The notes: a model not told the origin generated them from the sequence alone. 64,000 nucleotides of DNA from Clostridiales bacterium mt11 (GCA_001282665.1 LN874948.1:876213-940212); one strand, 5' to 3'; shown: positions 44,876 to 54,221, counted from the stretch's first letter. Numbers and translations are program-made.

Positions 44876-45181
44876 ATGAATATCTTATTATGTTGCTCAG
44901 CTGGTATGTCTACTAGCCTGCTTGTAGAAAAAATGAAAACTGCAGCAGAAGACATGAATGTTAAGGCCAAAATATGGGCTGTAGGAGTAGGCGAGGTAAA
45001 AAATCATTTAGAGGAAGCAGATGTATTATTAATAGGACCTCAAATCAGATATAAATTACCTCAATTGAAAAAAGAAACAGATATATACAATATTCCTGCA
45101 GAAGTAATAAATCCAGTTGATTATGGAACGATTAACGGTAAAAATGTTTTAGAAAGAGCAATGGAATTAATAAATCAATAG
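44876..45181 (+). CDS. chbB: PTS EIIB, lactose/cellobiose (chitobiose) family
   Basis: A 101-residue IIB with the phospho-Cys loop LLCCSAGMSTSLLVEKM near its N-terminus. It passes phosphate from the IIA (encoded at 47308-47619) to the disaccharide moved by the IIC. ATG 44876 follows GGAGAG; an open frame extends to 44819 but would start upstream of the ribosome site and inside the promoter region. First gene of the operon. Confidence 0.93.
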   Translation: MNILLCCSAGMSTSLLVEKMKTAAEDMNVKAKIWAVGVGEVKNHLEEADVLLIGPQIRYKLPQLKKETDIYNIPAEVINPVDYGTINGKNVLERAMELINQ

Positions 45182-45199
45182 AACAAGGAGGATGTAAAA

Positions 45200-46519
45200 T
45201 TGAGTAAGAAATCGACAATATTAGAAGAAAAAATTGTACCTATAGCTGGTAGAATTGCAGAACAAAGACATCTTCAAGCTATCAGAGATGGTTTGGCTCT
45301 TGGTATGCCAGTTCTTATTACAGGTTCCATCTTTTTAGTTTTAGGATTTTTACCCATTAAAGGGTATAATGAATTTATGGCAGGTATTTTTGGTCAAGCA
45401 TGGCTTACAAAATTATTGTATCCAGTTGGTGCTACTTTTGATATCATGGCCATATATGCAAGTATTGGAATCGCATATAGATTAGCTCAATCCTATAATG
45501 TAGATCCCCTACAAGCAGGAGCTTTATCATTAGCATCTTTCTTATTAGCAACGCCATTTAATGTCTTATTTCAACCTGAAGGAATAGAAGAAGCTTTTGT
45601 AGTCGGCGGAGTTATACCTAAGGTTTATATGGGAAGTAAGGGACTTTTTGTCGCCATTATAATAGCTATTTTATCAACAGAAATATATCGATTTATAATA
45701 CAAAAAGATATTGTAATAAAGATGCCAGAAGGAGTACCACCAGCAGTATCTAAATCCTTTACCGCTTTAATTCCTTCTATTATTGCAATCACAGCTGTTT
45801 GGTTATTACGTATCGGAATTGAAGCTACATCTTTTGAAAATATACATGAAATAATAGGTACTTTACTTCAAAAACCTTTAAGTGCTATAGGCGCAAGTTT
45901 AACAGGTGCTGTAATCTGTGTATTCCTTATTGGATTTTTCTGGTCCTTTGGATTACATGGTTACGACATGGTAGGAGCAGTTATGAGTCCTATATGGCTT
46001 GCACTATTAGATGAAAATAGAATGGCATTCCAAGCCAATCCAAATGCAGTACTACCTAATATAATAAGTTCACAATTTTTCCTTATATTTATATTCTTAG
46101 GTGGCGCTGGAGCAACTTTAGCTTTAGCCTTATTATCAGCAACTAGATCTAAGAGTAAACAATTAAGAAATTTAGGTAATTTATCTTTCTGGTCATCATT
46201 GTTTAATATCAATGAACCAGTAATATTTGGTACTCCAATAGTAATGAACCCAATCTTAGCAATTCCATTTATATTAGTACCAATAATACTTACCATTGTA
46301 ACATACGTAAGTATGAAAGTAGGTTTTGTAGCGAAACCAATTGGAATATCAGTACCTTGGACAACTCCTATAGGTATAAGTGGTTACTTAGCCACTGGAG
46401 GTAAAATATCCGGAGCAGTTATCCAAATTATAAATCTTATATTAGCTGTTCTAATATATTATCCATTCTTTAAATCATGGGATAATAAATTATTAGAACA
46501 AGAAAGCAAAAACGACTAA
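45200..46519 (+). CDS. chbC: PTS EIIC, cellobiose/chitobiose family
   Basis: A 439-residue membrane subunit with about 10 hydrophobic segments and typical CelB/ChbC stretches (RHLQAIRDGLALGMPVLITG, FFWSFGLHGYDMVGAVMSPI, FNINEPVIFGTPIVMNP, PWTTPIGISGYLATGG). It starts at TTG 45200, 8 bp from GGAGG; no ATG precedes the conserved region. It carries the beta-linked disaccharide and phosphorylates it at C6. Confidence 0.93.
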   Translation: MSKKSTILEEKIVPIAGRIAEQRHLQAIRDGLALGMPVLITGSIFLVLGFLPIKGYNEFMAGIFGQAWLTKLLYPVGATFDIMAIYASIGIAYRLAQSYNVDPLQAGALSLASFLLATPFNVLFQPEGIEEAFVVGGVIPKVYMGSKGLFVAIIIAILSTEIYRFIIQKDIVIKMPEGVPPAVSKSFTALIPSIIAITAVWLLRIGIEATSFENIHEIIGTLLQKPLSAIGASLTGAVICVFLIGFFWSFGLHGYDMVGAVMSPIWLALLDENRMAFQANPNAVLPNIISSQFFLIFIFLGGAGATLALALLSATRSKSKQLRNLGNLSFWSSLFNINEPVIFGTPIVMNPILAIPFILVPIILTIVTYVSMKVGFVAKPIGISVPWTTPIGISGYLATGGKISGAVIQIINLILAVLIYYPFFKSWDNKLLEQESKND

Positions 46520-46542
46520 TAACTAACTAGGTGGGATTTAAA

Positions 46543-47283
46543 ATGAAACTAATCGTAAATGCAGATGATTTTGGATATTCTAAAGCTGTTAATCTTGGAA
46601 TCTTAGAAGTGTACAAGCATGGAGTTTTGACTTCTGCTACTATGATGACTAATATGCCTGGTGTAGAACATGCTTTTCAACTATATAAAGAAAACCCAGG
46701 TCTTGGAGTAGGAATTCATTTAGTTTTATCAGCAGGAAAACCTGTTAACTCCAATGTGCCTTCCCTTGTAGATGATAGAGGGTATTTTAAGAAACTAAAT
46801 GTTTTAGAAAAAGAAGCAGATATAGAGGATATAAAAAAAGAATTTAACAGCCAAATGGAGAAATTCACCTCCTTTGGCTTTATGCCAACTCATATAGATA
46901 GTCATCATCATATTCACTTTGATCCGAGAATTCTTTCTATAGTTGTAGATATGGCAAGAAAATACAATCTACCAATTAGACAGTCTAAAAAGGATTTAGA
47001 AGACAAAGGTTATTCCGATATAAAATCAGTAGAAAATTTCATTGGCAAATTTTATGGAAAAGACTTATCTATTGACAAGTTTATTGAGCTTATAGAGCTG
47101 TCGAAGGATAGCAACACAGCTGAAATGATGTGCCATCCTGGATATGTAGATAAAATATTATTAGACAATAGCTCTTATAATGTTCACAGGACAAACGAAG
47201 TAGATATTTTGACTAGTTCCAAGGCCATTGAAATTATAAAAAAATATAACATACAACTTATAAACTATAAAAATTTGAATTAG
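46543..47283 (+). CDS. chbG: ChbG/YdjC family carbohydrate deacetylase
   Basis: A 246-residue deacetylase. The metal/catalytic motifs are visible: IVNADDFGYS at the N-terminus, TSATMMTNMPG, GVGIHLVLS and THIDSHHHIHFDP, with MCHPGY near the C-terminus. In E. coli ChbG removes one acetyl group from diacetylchitobiose-6-P, which is needed before ChbF can act. ATG 46543 has AGGTGG 8 bp upstream; GTG 46531 is unlikely. It sits between the IIC and IIA genes and points to an N-acetylated substrate. Confidence 0.9.
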   Translation: MKLIVNADDFGYSKAVNLGILEVYKHGVLTSATMMTNMPGVEHAFQLYKENPGLGVGIHLVLSAGKPVNSNVPSLVDDRGYFKKLNVLEKEADIEDIKKEFNSQMEKFTSFGFMPTHIDSHHHIHFDPRILSIVVDMARKYNLPIRQSKKDLEDKGYSDIKSVENFIGKFYGKDLSIDKFIELIELSKDSNTAEMMCHPGYVDKILLDNSSYNVHRTNEVDILTSSKAIEIIKKYNIQLINYKNLN

Positions 47284-47307
47284 AAACTATAGGAAAGGAT
47301 GTTTGCT

Positions 47308-47619
47308 ATGGATTATCAAGAAAAAGTCCTTGGCATAATACTCCATGGTGGAAATGCTAGAAGCTTAGCCATGGAAGCCATTTTAAAAGCAAAAGAAGGA
47401 AATATATCAGCAGCAAGAAAAAGCCTAGAAGAGGCAGAAAAAGAATTAAATCTGTCCCATAATATACAAACTCAATTGATTCAAGATGAAGCAGCAGGGT
47501 CAGAGTCAGAAATCACATTATTATTAATTCATGCTCAAGACCATTTTATGAATGCTATGACTGTTAAAGACCTTGCCTATGAATTTATTGACTTGTATGA
47601 AAACTTATATAGGAGATGA
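47308..47619 (+). CDS. chbA: PTS EIIA, lactose/cellobiose (chitobiose) family
   Basis: A 103-residue helical IIA with active His in LLLIHAQDHFMNAM and the family motif HGGNARSLAMEA. ATG 47308 is 9 bp from AAAGG; an ATG at 47299 abuts the site. Four bases separate its stop from the GH4 gene. Confidence 0.92.
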   Translation: MDYQEKVLGIILHGGNARSLAMEAILKAKEGNISAARKSLEEAEKELNLSHNIQTQLIQDEAAGSESEITLLLIHAQDHFMNAMTVKDLAYEFIDLYENLYRR

Positions 47620-47623
47620 TTTT

Positions 47624-48937
47624 ATGGATAAATTGAAAGTTGTAGTAATTGGTGGTGGATCAAGTTATACACCAGAGCTTATTGAAGGTTTCATAAAGAG
47701 ACATGATGAACTTCCTGTTAGTGAAATATGGCTAGTGGACATAAAAGAAGGTGAAAAGAAGCTAAATACAGTTGGGGAATTAGCAAAGCGAATGGTTCAA
47801 AAATCTGGTCTACCAATCGATATTCATCTAACTTTGGACAGAAAAAAAGCTTTAGAAAATGCAGATTTTGTAATAACACAAATTAGAGTAGGACTTTTAG
47901 ATGCAAGGATTAAAGATGAGAGAATACCTTTAAAATATGGCGTTATCGGTCAAGAAACCAATGGACCTGGTGGACTATTCAAAGCATTTAGAACTATACC
48001 AGTTATTTTAGATATAACAAAGGATATGAAAGAACTATGTCCAGATGCTTGGCTTATAAACTTTACTAACCCTGCTGGAATCATAACAGAAGCTGTAAAT
48101 ACCTATGGAGCAACTAAAAAGATAGTAGGTCTTTGCAACGTACCTATTGGAATGAGAATGGGTATTGCTAAATTGTTAGATGTAGATAGCAGTAGAGTAG
48201 AAGTTGATTTTGCAGGACTAAATCATATGGTATTTGGACTTAATGTGTATCTTGATGGTAAAAACGTTACAGATAAAGTAATAGATATGATTGTCTACGA
48301 TAAGGATGCTATTTCAGTAAAAAATGTTCCGGGTATTGATTGGGAACCAGAATTCCTTAAAGGAATGGGAGTAATTCCATGCCCATACCATAGATACTAT
48401 TATCAAACACAGACTATTTTAGAAAAGGATTTAGAAAGCTACAAGGAAAATGGCGTAAGAGGTGAAGTTGTAAAGAGAATAGAAAAGGATCTATTTGAAC
48501 TATACGAAGACAAAAATTTAGATATAAAACCACCTCAATTAGAAAAAAGAGGAGGAGCTCATTACAGCGACGCTGCATGTAGTTTAATCAACTCAATATA
48601 TAACAACAAGAAGGACATTCAACCAGTAAACACTGTAAATAGAGGTGCTATTAAGAGCCTACCTGATGATGCTATAGTAGAAGTTAGTTCTGTAATCACA
48701 AAGGAAGGTCCTAGACCTATAGTTATGGGAGATTTACCAATGCATGTAAGAGGGCTTGTAAGCCAAATCAAATCTTTTGAAAGGGCAGCTGTTGAAGCAG
48801 CCGTTACAGGAGATTATGATAAAGCATTATTGGCTATGACCATAAATCCTTTGGTTCCATCAGATAAAATAGCTAAGGTTATTTTAGATGAAATGTTAGA
48901 AGCACATAAAGAGTATCTTCCTCAATTCTTTAAATAA
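47624..48937 (+). CDS. 6-phospho-beta-glucosidase, GH4 (ChbF/CelF/LicH type)
   Basis: A 437-residue GH4 enzyme. Rossmann motif VVVIGGGSSYTPELIEG binds NAD; NFTNPAGIITEA and GLCNVPIGMR supply the divalent-metal Cys and substrate contacts; GLNHMVFG holds a conserved His. GH4 enzymes hydrolyse 6-phospho-disaccharides by an NAD- and Mn-dependent redox-assisted mechanism. AGGAG lies 8 bp before ATG 47624. As last gene of the operon it would split imported cellobiose-6-P or mono-deacetylated chitobiose-6-P. Confidence 0.93.
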   Translation: MDKLKVVVIGGGSSYTPELIEGFIKRHDELPVSEIWLVDIKEGEKKLNTVGELAKRMVQKSGLPIDIHLTLDRKKALENADFVITQIRVGLLDARIKDERIPLKYGVIGQETNGPGGLFKAFRTIPVILDITKDMKELCPDAWLINFTNPAGIITEAVNTYGATKKIVGLCNVPIGMRMGIAKLLDVDSSRVEVDFAGLNHMVFGLNVYLDGKNVTDKVIDMIVYDKDAISVKNVPGIDWEPEFLKGMGVIPCPYHRYYYQTQTILEKDLESYKENGVRGEVVKRIEKDLFELYEDKNLDIKPPQLEKRGGAHYSDAACSLINSIYNNKKDIQPVNTVNRGAIKSLPDDAIVEVSSVITKEGPRPIVMGDLPMHVRGLVSQIKSFERAAVEAAVTGDYDKALLAMTINPLVPSDKIAKVILDEMLEAHKEYLPQFFK

Positions 48938-48938
48938 T

Positions 48939-48982
48939 AAAACCTCCTAAAAGTTAGCTCTGTCCAACTTTTAGGAGGTTTT
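48939..48982. terminator. Bidirectional terminator of the chitobiose-type operon
   Basis: AAAACCTCCTAAAAGTT and its perfect complement (48966-48982) surround a 10-base loop, with TTTTT following. The SIS gene converges on it from the minus strand. Confidence 0.9.
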
Positions 48983-48987
48983 TACAC

Positions 48988-49734
48988 TTACATATAAAAT
49001 ATTCTATCCTTATATTTATCTAACATTTTCTTATTAAATTCGTCTCCCCCATCTACATTAGCACTATGGAATATTGGTGGTTCTATTCCCTTTGAATGTA
49101 GTATAGCAGAAGCTTCAACTACTATAGCATTTCCTATGGCTGCCCCTGCTATGGTAGATGTAGGACCAATTTTTTGTTTAACCCCTTCTATTTCAATTGC
49201 CGAATCTTCAAAATCTCCACAGTTATCTATTACTAAATCTGCTACCTCAAAAAGCCTTTTTCCACTGGAATGTCTAGAAGTAACCTTGCTAGAATAATCC
49301 ATATTTGTAATAGCTATTACATAAGCATCTTTATTCTTAGCTTCTATAGCTGCATCAACTGATACTGGATTTCTGCCTGACACAGAATGGATTATTATTA
49401 AATCATTAGCCTTCAATGGACTTTGTTGTATAATATCCTTTCCAAAACCTTCTAGCCTTTCAGCTCTTGAAGTTATAGTTACTGGTCTAGTATTTAGCAT
49501 TAAAGTTGGATTGAATATAGGATTCATAAGTGCAAATCCACCAGTTCTATAGAATAGTTCTTCCGTTACTATACCTGCATGGGAACAGCCAAATACAAAT
49601 ATACTATTTCCCTTTTCTACAACCTCTGCAACCTTTTCTGAAGCCTTTTTTATATTTTCATATTGAGTATCTTTAATTTTTTCTAGTATCTCTTGTGCAT
49701 ATTCTAAATATTTAAAACCATAATCAACCATCAT
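48988..49734 (-). CDS. SIS-domain sugar phosphate isomerase-like protein (UPF0309-like)
   Basis: A 248-residue cytoplasmic protein with a SIS fold (NSIFVFGCSHAGIVTEELFY; DLIIIHSVSGRNPVSVDAAI; YVIAITNM). SIS domains bind phosphosugars and serve isomerases or regulators. Its gene follows the UlaA-like IIC directly with AGGAG at the start, so it probably handles the imported sugar phosphate. A second ATG at 49731 is equally well placed. The reaction is not determinable from sequence. Confidence 0.82.
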   Translation of the reverse strand: MMVDYGFKYLEYAQEILEKIKDTQYENIKKASEKVAEVVEKGNSIFVFGCSHAGIVTEELFYRTGGFALMNPIFNPTLMLNTRPVTITSRAERLEGFGKDIIQQSPLKANDLIIIHSVSGRNPVSVDAAIEAKNKDAYVIAITNMDYSSKVTSRHSSGKRLFEVADLVIDNCGDFEDSAIEIEGVKQKIGPTSTIAGAAIGNAIVVEASAILHSKGIEPPIFHSANVDGGDEFNKKMLDKYKDRIFYM

Positions 49735-51027
49735 TTACACTCCTAATCCAAATAATTTAGCAATACCGCCAGATATTATTGTCCATAATGAGAAGTCATT
49801 ACCTCCAAATATTACTATCCAGTCGGATACAGTCTTTGTCAAGAATGGTATTGAGAATCCTACTAAGAATATCATCAATACTCCTGCAACTGCTGAACCT
49901 ATAACAGCTCCTCTAAGTCCGCCAGTTCCATTACCTATTACTGCAGCAGTACCTATTTCAAAGAAACAAGTAATCGTTAAAGGTAATATTGCATATGGAA
50001 ATAGTCCAGTTTTTCCTAAAATGATTATTGTGATTATAGAAGTAATCATCGAAACTATAAACCCAATCAATACAGCATTTGGCGCATATGGGAATATAAT
50101 TGGACAGTCAAGAGCTGGTATCGCATCTGGTATTAACTTATCTGATATTCCCTTAAAAGCAGGTATGATTTCAGCAAGCATCATCCTTACACCCGCTAGA
50201 AGAACTGTAAGTCCTGCTCCAAATAGTACACCTTCCATTAAAGCATATATTGCTATATTTTTATCTGTAGCAAATATTTCACTAGCTTTTCCACCTAATA
50301 GTGCTCCAACTACAAGATAAACTATAAACATTACCAAAGAAGATGTAATAGTTATTTCTCTTAAGAAATCCCATTTATCGCTTATCTCCAAGTCTTCTGT
50401 TGAATGCTCTTTATTTCCAAAAACTTTACCTAAAAGTCCTGATACTAAAGAAAGTATTACAGTAGGATGTCCTAAGGTAAATGAATCATCTCCAGTTACA
50501 TTTTTTACATAAGGCCTAATTATTGCTGGTGCAATTACAATATAGATAGCTAAAAATATACTGCTGAAAGCTATAAGACTAGCACCACTAAGACCTGCTT
50601 CTACACCTACTGCAACAAATACAAATGCAAACCAAAATAGATGATGACCTGTTAAAAATACATGTTTAAATCTCTTACTTTTTGAAAATTTAGCAACACA
50701 AACATTAATTAAAAAAGCAATGAGCATAGTAATTCCAATTTGTGAACCATATTGTGAAATTAAATTGTCAGAACCTATAGGGTGTAATGCAGTTTCATTG
50801 CTTAAACCATATAGTGCGGTAAACCCATCTCCAAGGGGTCCCATGGAACTAACCAATATATTTGTACCTTGTGTAAGTATAACAACCCCTATGATCGTCT
50901 TAAAAGTACCTTCAAATACTTCTGAAGCAGATTTCCTTTGTAATAATAAACCTACTAGCGCAATAATACTTAGAAACAAAGGAGCTTCTCTAAATATTTG
51001 ATTGATAATAAACATTATAACTTTCAT
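49735..51027 (-). CDS. PTS EIIC, UlaA/SgaT family (second paralogue)
   Basis: A 430-residue membrane subunit with about 11 hydrophobic segments. It shares the motifs of the 14665-15933 protein (LVGLLLQRKSASEVFEGTFK, LTGHHLFWFAFVFV, IPDAIPALDCPIIFPYAPNA is represented as DAIPALDCPIIFPYAPNAV, IGNGTGGLRGAVIG) but is clearly divergent. AGGAGG precedes the ATG. It lies in an operon with its own regulator, IIA, IIB and a SIS protein; the substrate is unknown. Confidence 0.9.
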   Translation of the reverse strand: MKVIMFIINQIFREAPLFLSIIALVGLLLQRKSASEVFEGTFKTIIGVVILTQGTNILVSSMGPLGDGFTALYGLSNETALHPIGSDNLISQYGSQIGITMLIAFLINVCVAKFSKSKRFKHVFLTGHHLFWFAFVFVAVGVEAGLSGASLIAFSSIFLAIYIVIAPAIIRPYVKNVTGDDSFTLGHPTVILSLVSGLLGKVFGNKEHSTEDLEISDKWDFLREITITSSLVMFIVYLVVGALLGGKASEIFATDKNIAIYALMEGVLFGAGLTVLLAGVRMMLAEIIPAFKGISDKLIPDAIPALDCPIIFPYAPNAVLIGFIVSMITSIITIIILGKTGLFPYAILPLTITCFFEIGTAAVIGNGTGGLRGAVIGSAVAGVLMIFLVGFSIPFLTKTVSDWIVIFGGNDFSLWTIISGGIAKLFGLGV

Positions 51028-51049
51028 AAATACATCCTCCTTTTATGAA

Positions 51050-51340
51050 CTATTTCATTAGTTCTTTTATAGCTTCAAGCCCCTTTTCCTCAACTTCTTT
51101 TTTGTTGATAAAGTTTTTGATTGCTATAACTGGTATATCAACCTTTTCTTTAATCCCGCTTTCTAACTCTTTTGATGTAAAGATTATATCTGCTGGGGTT
51201 GAAGTAGCACTGCCCACATCAGCAGTAAATACATTTGCTGAAATTCCATTTTCCTTTAATATCTCATCTATTTTCATCTTTAAAATCATAGAAGAGCCTA
51301 CTCCAAATCCACACACTGCAAGTATTTTTAATTTTTTCAT
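51050..51340 (-). CDS. PTS EIIB, UlaB/SgaB family (second paralogue)
   Basis: A 96-residue IIB with the phospho-Cys loop AVCGFGVGSSMILKM (C10). AGGAGG is present before the ATG; 22 bp separate it from the IIC gene downstream. It transfers phosphate from the IIA to the incoming sugar. Confidence 0.9.
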   Translation of the reverse strand: MKKLKILAVCGFGVGSSMILKMKIDEILKENGISANVFTADVGSATSTPADIIFTSKELESGIKEKVDIPVIAIKNFINKKEVEEKGLEAIKELMK

Positions 51341-51352
51341 TTGTATCTCCTC

Positions 51353-51778
51353 CTAATTATTTAATATATTATATACTTCATCTATGCTCTCAGAATTTCT
51401 GAGCCCATGAACCTTTTCTTCGTCCTCTAATACCTTAGCCAAATCCTCTAAAACCTTTAAATGGTTTTGATTAGATTTAGCACATAATGAGAAAACTAAG
51501 TCTACAGGATCATTGTCTTCATTTCCAAATTCAACTGGGGTCTTTAATATTGCTAAACTCAACCCATCTTTTAAAACATCCTCGCTAGGTCTTGCATGGG
51601 CAATAGCTATATGTGGTACTATGACTATATAAGGTCCTAATTTTTCTACAGCCTTTATCATATCTTGGACATACTCTTCCTTAACATATCCATTCTCCTT
51701 AAGTATATTTCCAGATATCTCAATGGCTTCCTTCCAATCCTTAGCTTCAATCTTTAACCTTATATTTTCTTTCTTCAT
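51353..51778 (-). CDS. PTS EIIA, fructose/mannitol (EIIA_2) family (second paralogue)
   Basis: A 141-residue EIIA with active His in HIAIAHARPSED and the FGNEDNDPVDLVFSLCAK segment. I favour ATG 51778 (GAGG 8 bp upstream), but TTG 51796 has a stronger GGAGGG at 7 bp and would add six residues. It is directly downstream of the PRD regulator gene, the same order as in the 16 kb operon. Confidence 0.88.
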   Translation of the reverse strand: MKKENIRLKIEAKDWKEAIEISGNILKENGYVKEEYVQDMIKAVEKLGPYIVIVPHIAIAHARPSEDVLKDGLSLAILKTPVEFGNEDNDPVDLVFSLCAKSNQNHLKVLEDLAKVLEDEEKVHGLRNSESIDEVYNILNN

Positions 51779-51809
51779 TACTCTTTCCTCTATCAAAACA
51801 ATCCCTCCA

Positions 51810-53780
51810 TTAGTTGCTTAAATCGATTATATCTTCAAATTGGTCTGCTTCTATTATCTTCTCAATGGTAGACTTTTTCTCCAATATCTCCACTACTTTT
51901 ACAAGCTTATCAATATAAGTTTCTGGATTTAAACTTGCTAAAACTATTATTATTCTAACCTGCTCTTTACCTTTATCTCCAAATTTTATACTTTCCTTTA
52001 AAGTAAGCAAACTCATTCCATCTTTTAAAACCCCACTTTGGCTTGATGCATGGGTAAGGGCTACTTCAGGAATAAATACCATATATGGTCCTAGTTCTTC
52101 CACAGCTCTTATCATGGCATTCACATAGTTATCATCAATACTATGGTTCTTTAAAAGAGGTCCGCTTGCAAGATGGATAGCCTTCCTCCAATCACTGCAG
52201 TCAGCTTTAAAGATTACTTCTTCTACTTTAAACAATTCACTAAAACGATATAATTCCTTCCCCTTATCCTCTTCATCCATATTGGAAATATGGGATACCT
52301 GTTTTCTAATGGTATTTTTAAATATCAAAGTCTTTAATTTACTTAAATCCTCATTGTCAAGTAGGGGATTTATCTGTATGGTTTCAACACCTTGTATATC
52401 GAAAGGACTGGTACTTATAATAAAATCCACATTATTGTTTTTTACATACTTATTTGCTTCAATCCTAGAGACTGGTCCAATATATCTTAACTCTGGCAGC
52501 ATAATGTTTAGCCTAGTCTTTAATAAGCTTGATGTTGCAAGACCACTTCCACATACTAATAGTACATTTGGCATAAAACTTGAGTTTTTATTTCTCTCAA
52601 AAGCTGCCCCAATGTGCATTGCTACATAGGCTATTTCATCATCAATAAGTTTTCCTCCTAGAGTTTTATTGTGTTTATTCAATATTTTTCTTGATATTTC
52701 AAATATAAACGGATATCTGTATTTAATTTGATCTGTAAGAGGATTTTCTATTCCTAAATTATTATTAAGCCTATATATAGCTATTTGCAAATGAGTCTTC
52801 AATCCATTGATAAACTCTATATCTTCTTTTAAATCAATCCCTAAATACTTCTTTACATCTTCAATAATTTCTTCAACGATGATATTGACATTTTCATTTT
52901 CATATATTTTTTCAAATCTTATGGACTCTCTACTCTTGGCGCCTTTAAATATCTTGTCCAAATAATACACTTCATCGTGATTAAACTCTATACCATAAGC
53001 CTTCTCAATTACCCTTAAACATCTTTGAGTAGTTTTAAAATATTTGTCTTCTCTGTAATCATTCGTTATATAGGCATATTCTATATTTCTGCCATCAACT
53101 ATACGTTTAATAGCAACTGCTAAACTTAATATCAATTCCTTGGTGGATTCCTCTGTATAGGAAAGTTCTAAAGCTTCTTCTTTACAGCTTACTGTCTTCA
53201 ACAATAGATCATGCTCTATACCATTAAATAAGTATTTAATCTGATCCATATTCAATAATCCTTTATTTAGTCCTTGCTGTATAAGCTCTATGATCTGTCT
53301 TCGTAAACAACTTTCCTTTCCTATAATCCTAATTCCATAATATGTTTTTCTTTCAATGGAAAAATTACTTCCCTTTAGTTCTTCTTCCAATATATCTAAA
53401 TCGGAAACTACGGTATTTTTACTTACCTTCACAATTTTAGACAATTCATCCAATGTAATATAATTAGACGACAAAAAAAGATGAAGTTTTAAATGGTACT
53501 GCCTTTCATCCATAGAATACTCAATATTTTCTATATTAGTCAGCTCACCTAATATTTGGTTTGCATTGGAATCTTCTAATTCAATAGCAATTCCCAGTCT
53601 AGGCTTCCTAATTAAATTTATATTTCTTTCCTTTAGCCATGCCTCTACCATATCTAAATCGTAACGAATAGTCCTTTCACTCACTTCAAAAATGGAGGCC
53701 ATATCTTTAATAGTAGAATAATCTTTGGTTTTTAATAAATGGTTTATAATATCTTTTTGTCTTTTTGTTAAGGTAATCAT
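51810..53780 (-). CDS. PRD transcriptional activator with IIB and IIA domains; PRD1 lacks both histidines
   Basis: A 656-residue regulator: HTH (SERTIRYDLDMV), second HTH (SKNTVVSDLDIL), PRD1 (about 205-285), PRD2 (about 300-395), IIB-like domain with C410 (VCGSGLATSS) and IIA domain with H577 (ALTHASSQSG). PRD2 keeps H330 and H389, but in PRD1 the two acceptor positions are Ser219 and Ile277 (LILSLAVAI, YLDKIFKGAK). So only PRD2, IIB and IIA can be phosphorylated. ATG 53780 is 13 bp from GAGGAG; GTG 53789 is possible. It heads the second UlaABC-like operon. Confidence 0.9.
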   Translation of the reverse strand: MITLTKRQKDIINHLLKTKDYSTIKDMASIFEVSERTIRYDLDMVEAWLKERNINLIRKPRLGIAIELEDSNANQILGELTNIENIEYSMDERQYHLKLHLFLSSNYITLDELSKIVKVSKNTVVSDLDILEEELKGSNFSIERKTYYGIRIIGKESCLRRQIIELIQQGLNKGLLNMDQIKYLFNGIEHDLLLKTVSCKEEALELSYTEESTKELILSLAVAIKRIVDGRNIEYAYITNDYREDKYFKTTQRCLRVIEKAYGIEFNHDEVYYLDKIFKGAKSRESIRFEKIYENENVNIIVEEIIEDVKKYLGIDLKEDIEFINGLKTHLQIAIYRLNNNLGIENPLTDQIKYRYPFIFEISRKILNKHNKTLGGKLIDDEIAYVAMHIGAAFERNKNSSFMPNVLLVCGSGLATSSLLKTRLNIMLPELRYIGPVSRIEANKYVKNNNVDFIISTSPFDIQGVETIQINPLLDNEDLSKLKTLIFKNTIRKQVSHISNMDEEDKGKELYRFSELFKVEEVIFKADCSDWRKAIHLASGPLLKNHSIDDNYVNAMIRAVEELGPYMVFIPEVALTHASSQSGVLKDGMSLLTLKESIKFGDKGKEQVRIIIVLASLNPETYIDKLVKVVEILEKKSTIEKIIEADQFEDIIDLSN

Positions 53781-53818
53781 AGCTATCACTAATCTCCTCA
53801 AGTGTTATTATATAGCAA

Positions 53819-53838
53819 GGATTACAATATTATAATCC
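53819..53838. promoter_or_regulatory. Near-perfect palindrome in the regulator promoter
   Basis: GGATTACAATATTATAATCC has 10-bp half-sites matching at 9 of 10 positions. It lies just upstream of a minus-strand TATAAT near 53812, in the -35 spacer region, so it is a candidate autoregulatory operator. Confidence 0.4.
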
Positions 53839-53924
53839 CAATCTATTTCTATGGAATGTGGCAATAATTATAATAACATATGATAAATGTACGTTAGATA
53901 CCAGTAAAGGCATAAATGCCTTTA

Positions 53925-54182
53925 CTAGCTTGTATGGTCATTGTCCAAGTAATGTAAATTTGCAAAAATCTTTACCATGTCGTTGTGATTTTCATATTTA
54001 ATCTTCACATCTGATGGTCTACCATCATCACCTCTACTTTCAAGATGATGGTTTAATATTTCTAGTGCTATTTCATCGCTGTATTCCTCATAAACATTGT
54101 TGTATTCTTCACCTGAAATCTCTAAAACCACACTATGCATACCATCATTAACGGTTCTTTTTTCTATAATGTTATTGTACAT
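53925..54182 (-). CDS. Small acidic protein, unknown function
   Basis: An 85-residue soluble protein with no signal, transmembrane or Cys motif. It is acidic and rich in Asn/Asp/Glu/Tyr (EEYNNVYEEYSDEIALEIL; NHHLESRGDDGRPSDVKIKY). GAAGGGG is 11 bp before the ATG. I do not recognise a family. It lies between the second UlaABC-like operon and the SLH-SPOR gene, all on the minus strand, with no evident functional link. A hairpin (53903-53926) overlaps its stop but lacks a T-run. Confidence 0.6.
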   Translation of the reverse strand: MYNNIIEKRTVNDGMHSVVLEISGEEYNNVYEEYSDEIALEILNHHLESRGDDGRPSDVKIKYENHNDMVKIFANLHYLDNDHTS

Positions 54183-54221
54183 ATTAACTAATTCCCCTTC
54201 CCTTTATTGTTTTATTAAACC

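Noticed and set aside
53903..53926. Hairpin AGTAAAGGCA/TGCCTTTACT as terminator of the small acidic gene
   Set aside because: The arms are perfect but no T-tract follows on the minus strand, and it overlaps the stop codon; function is left open.
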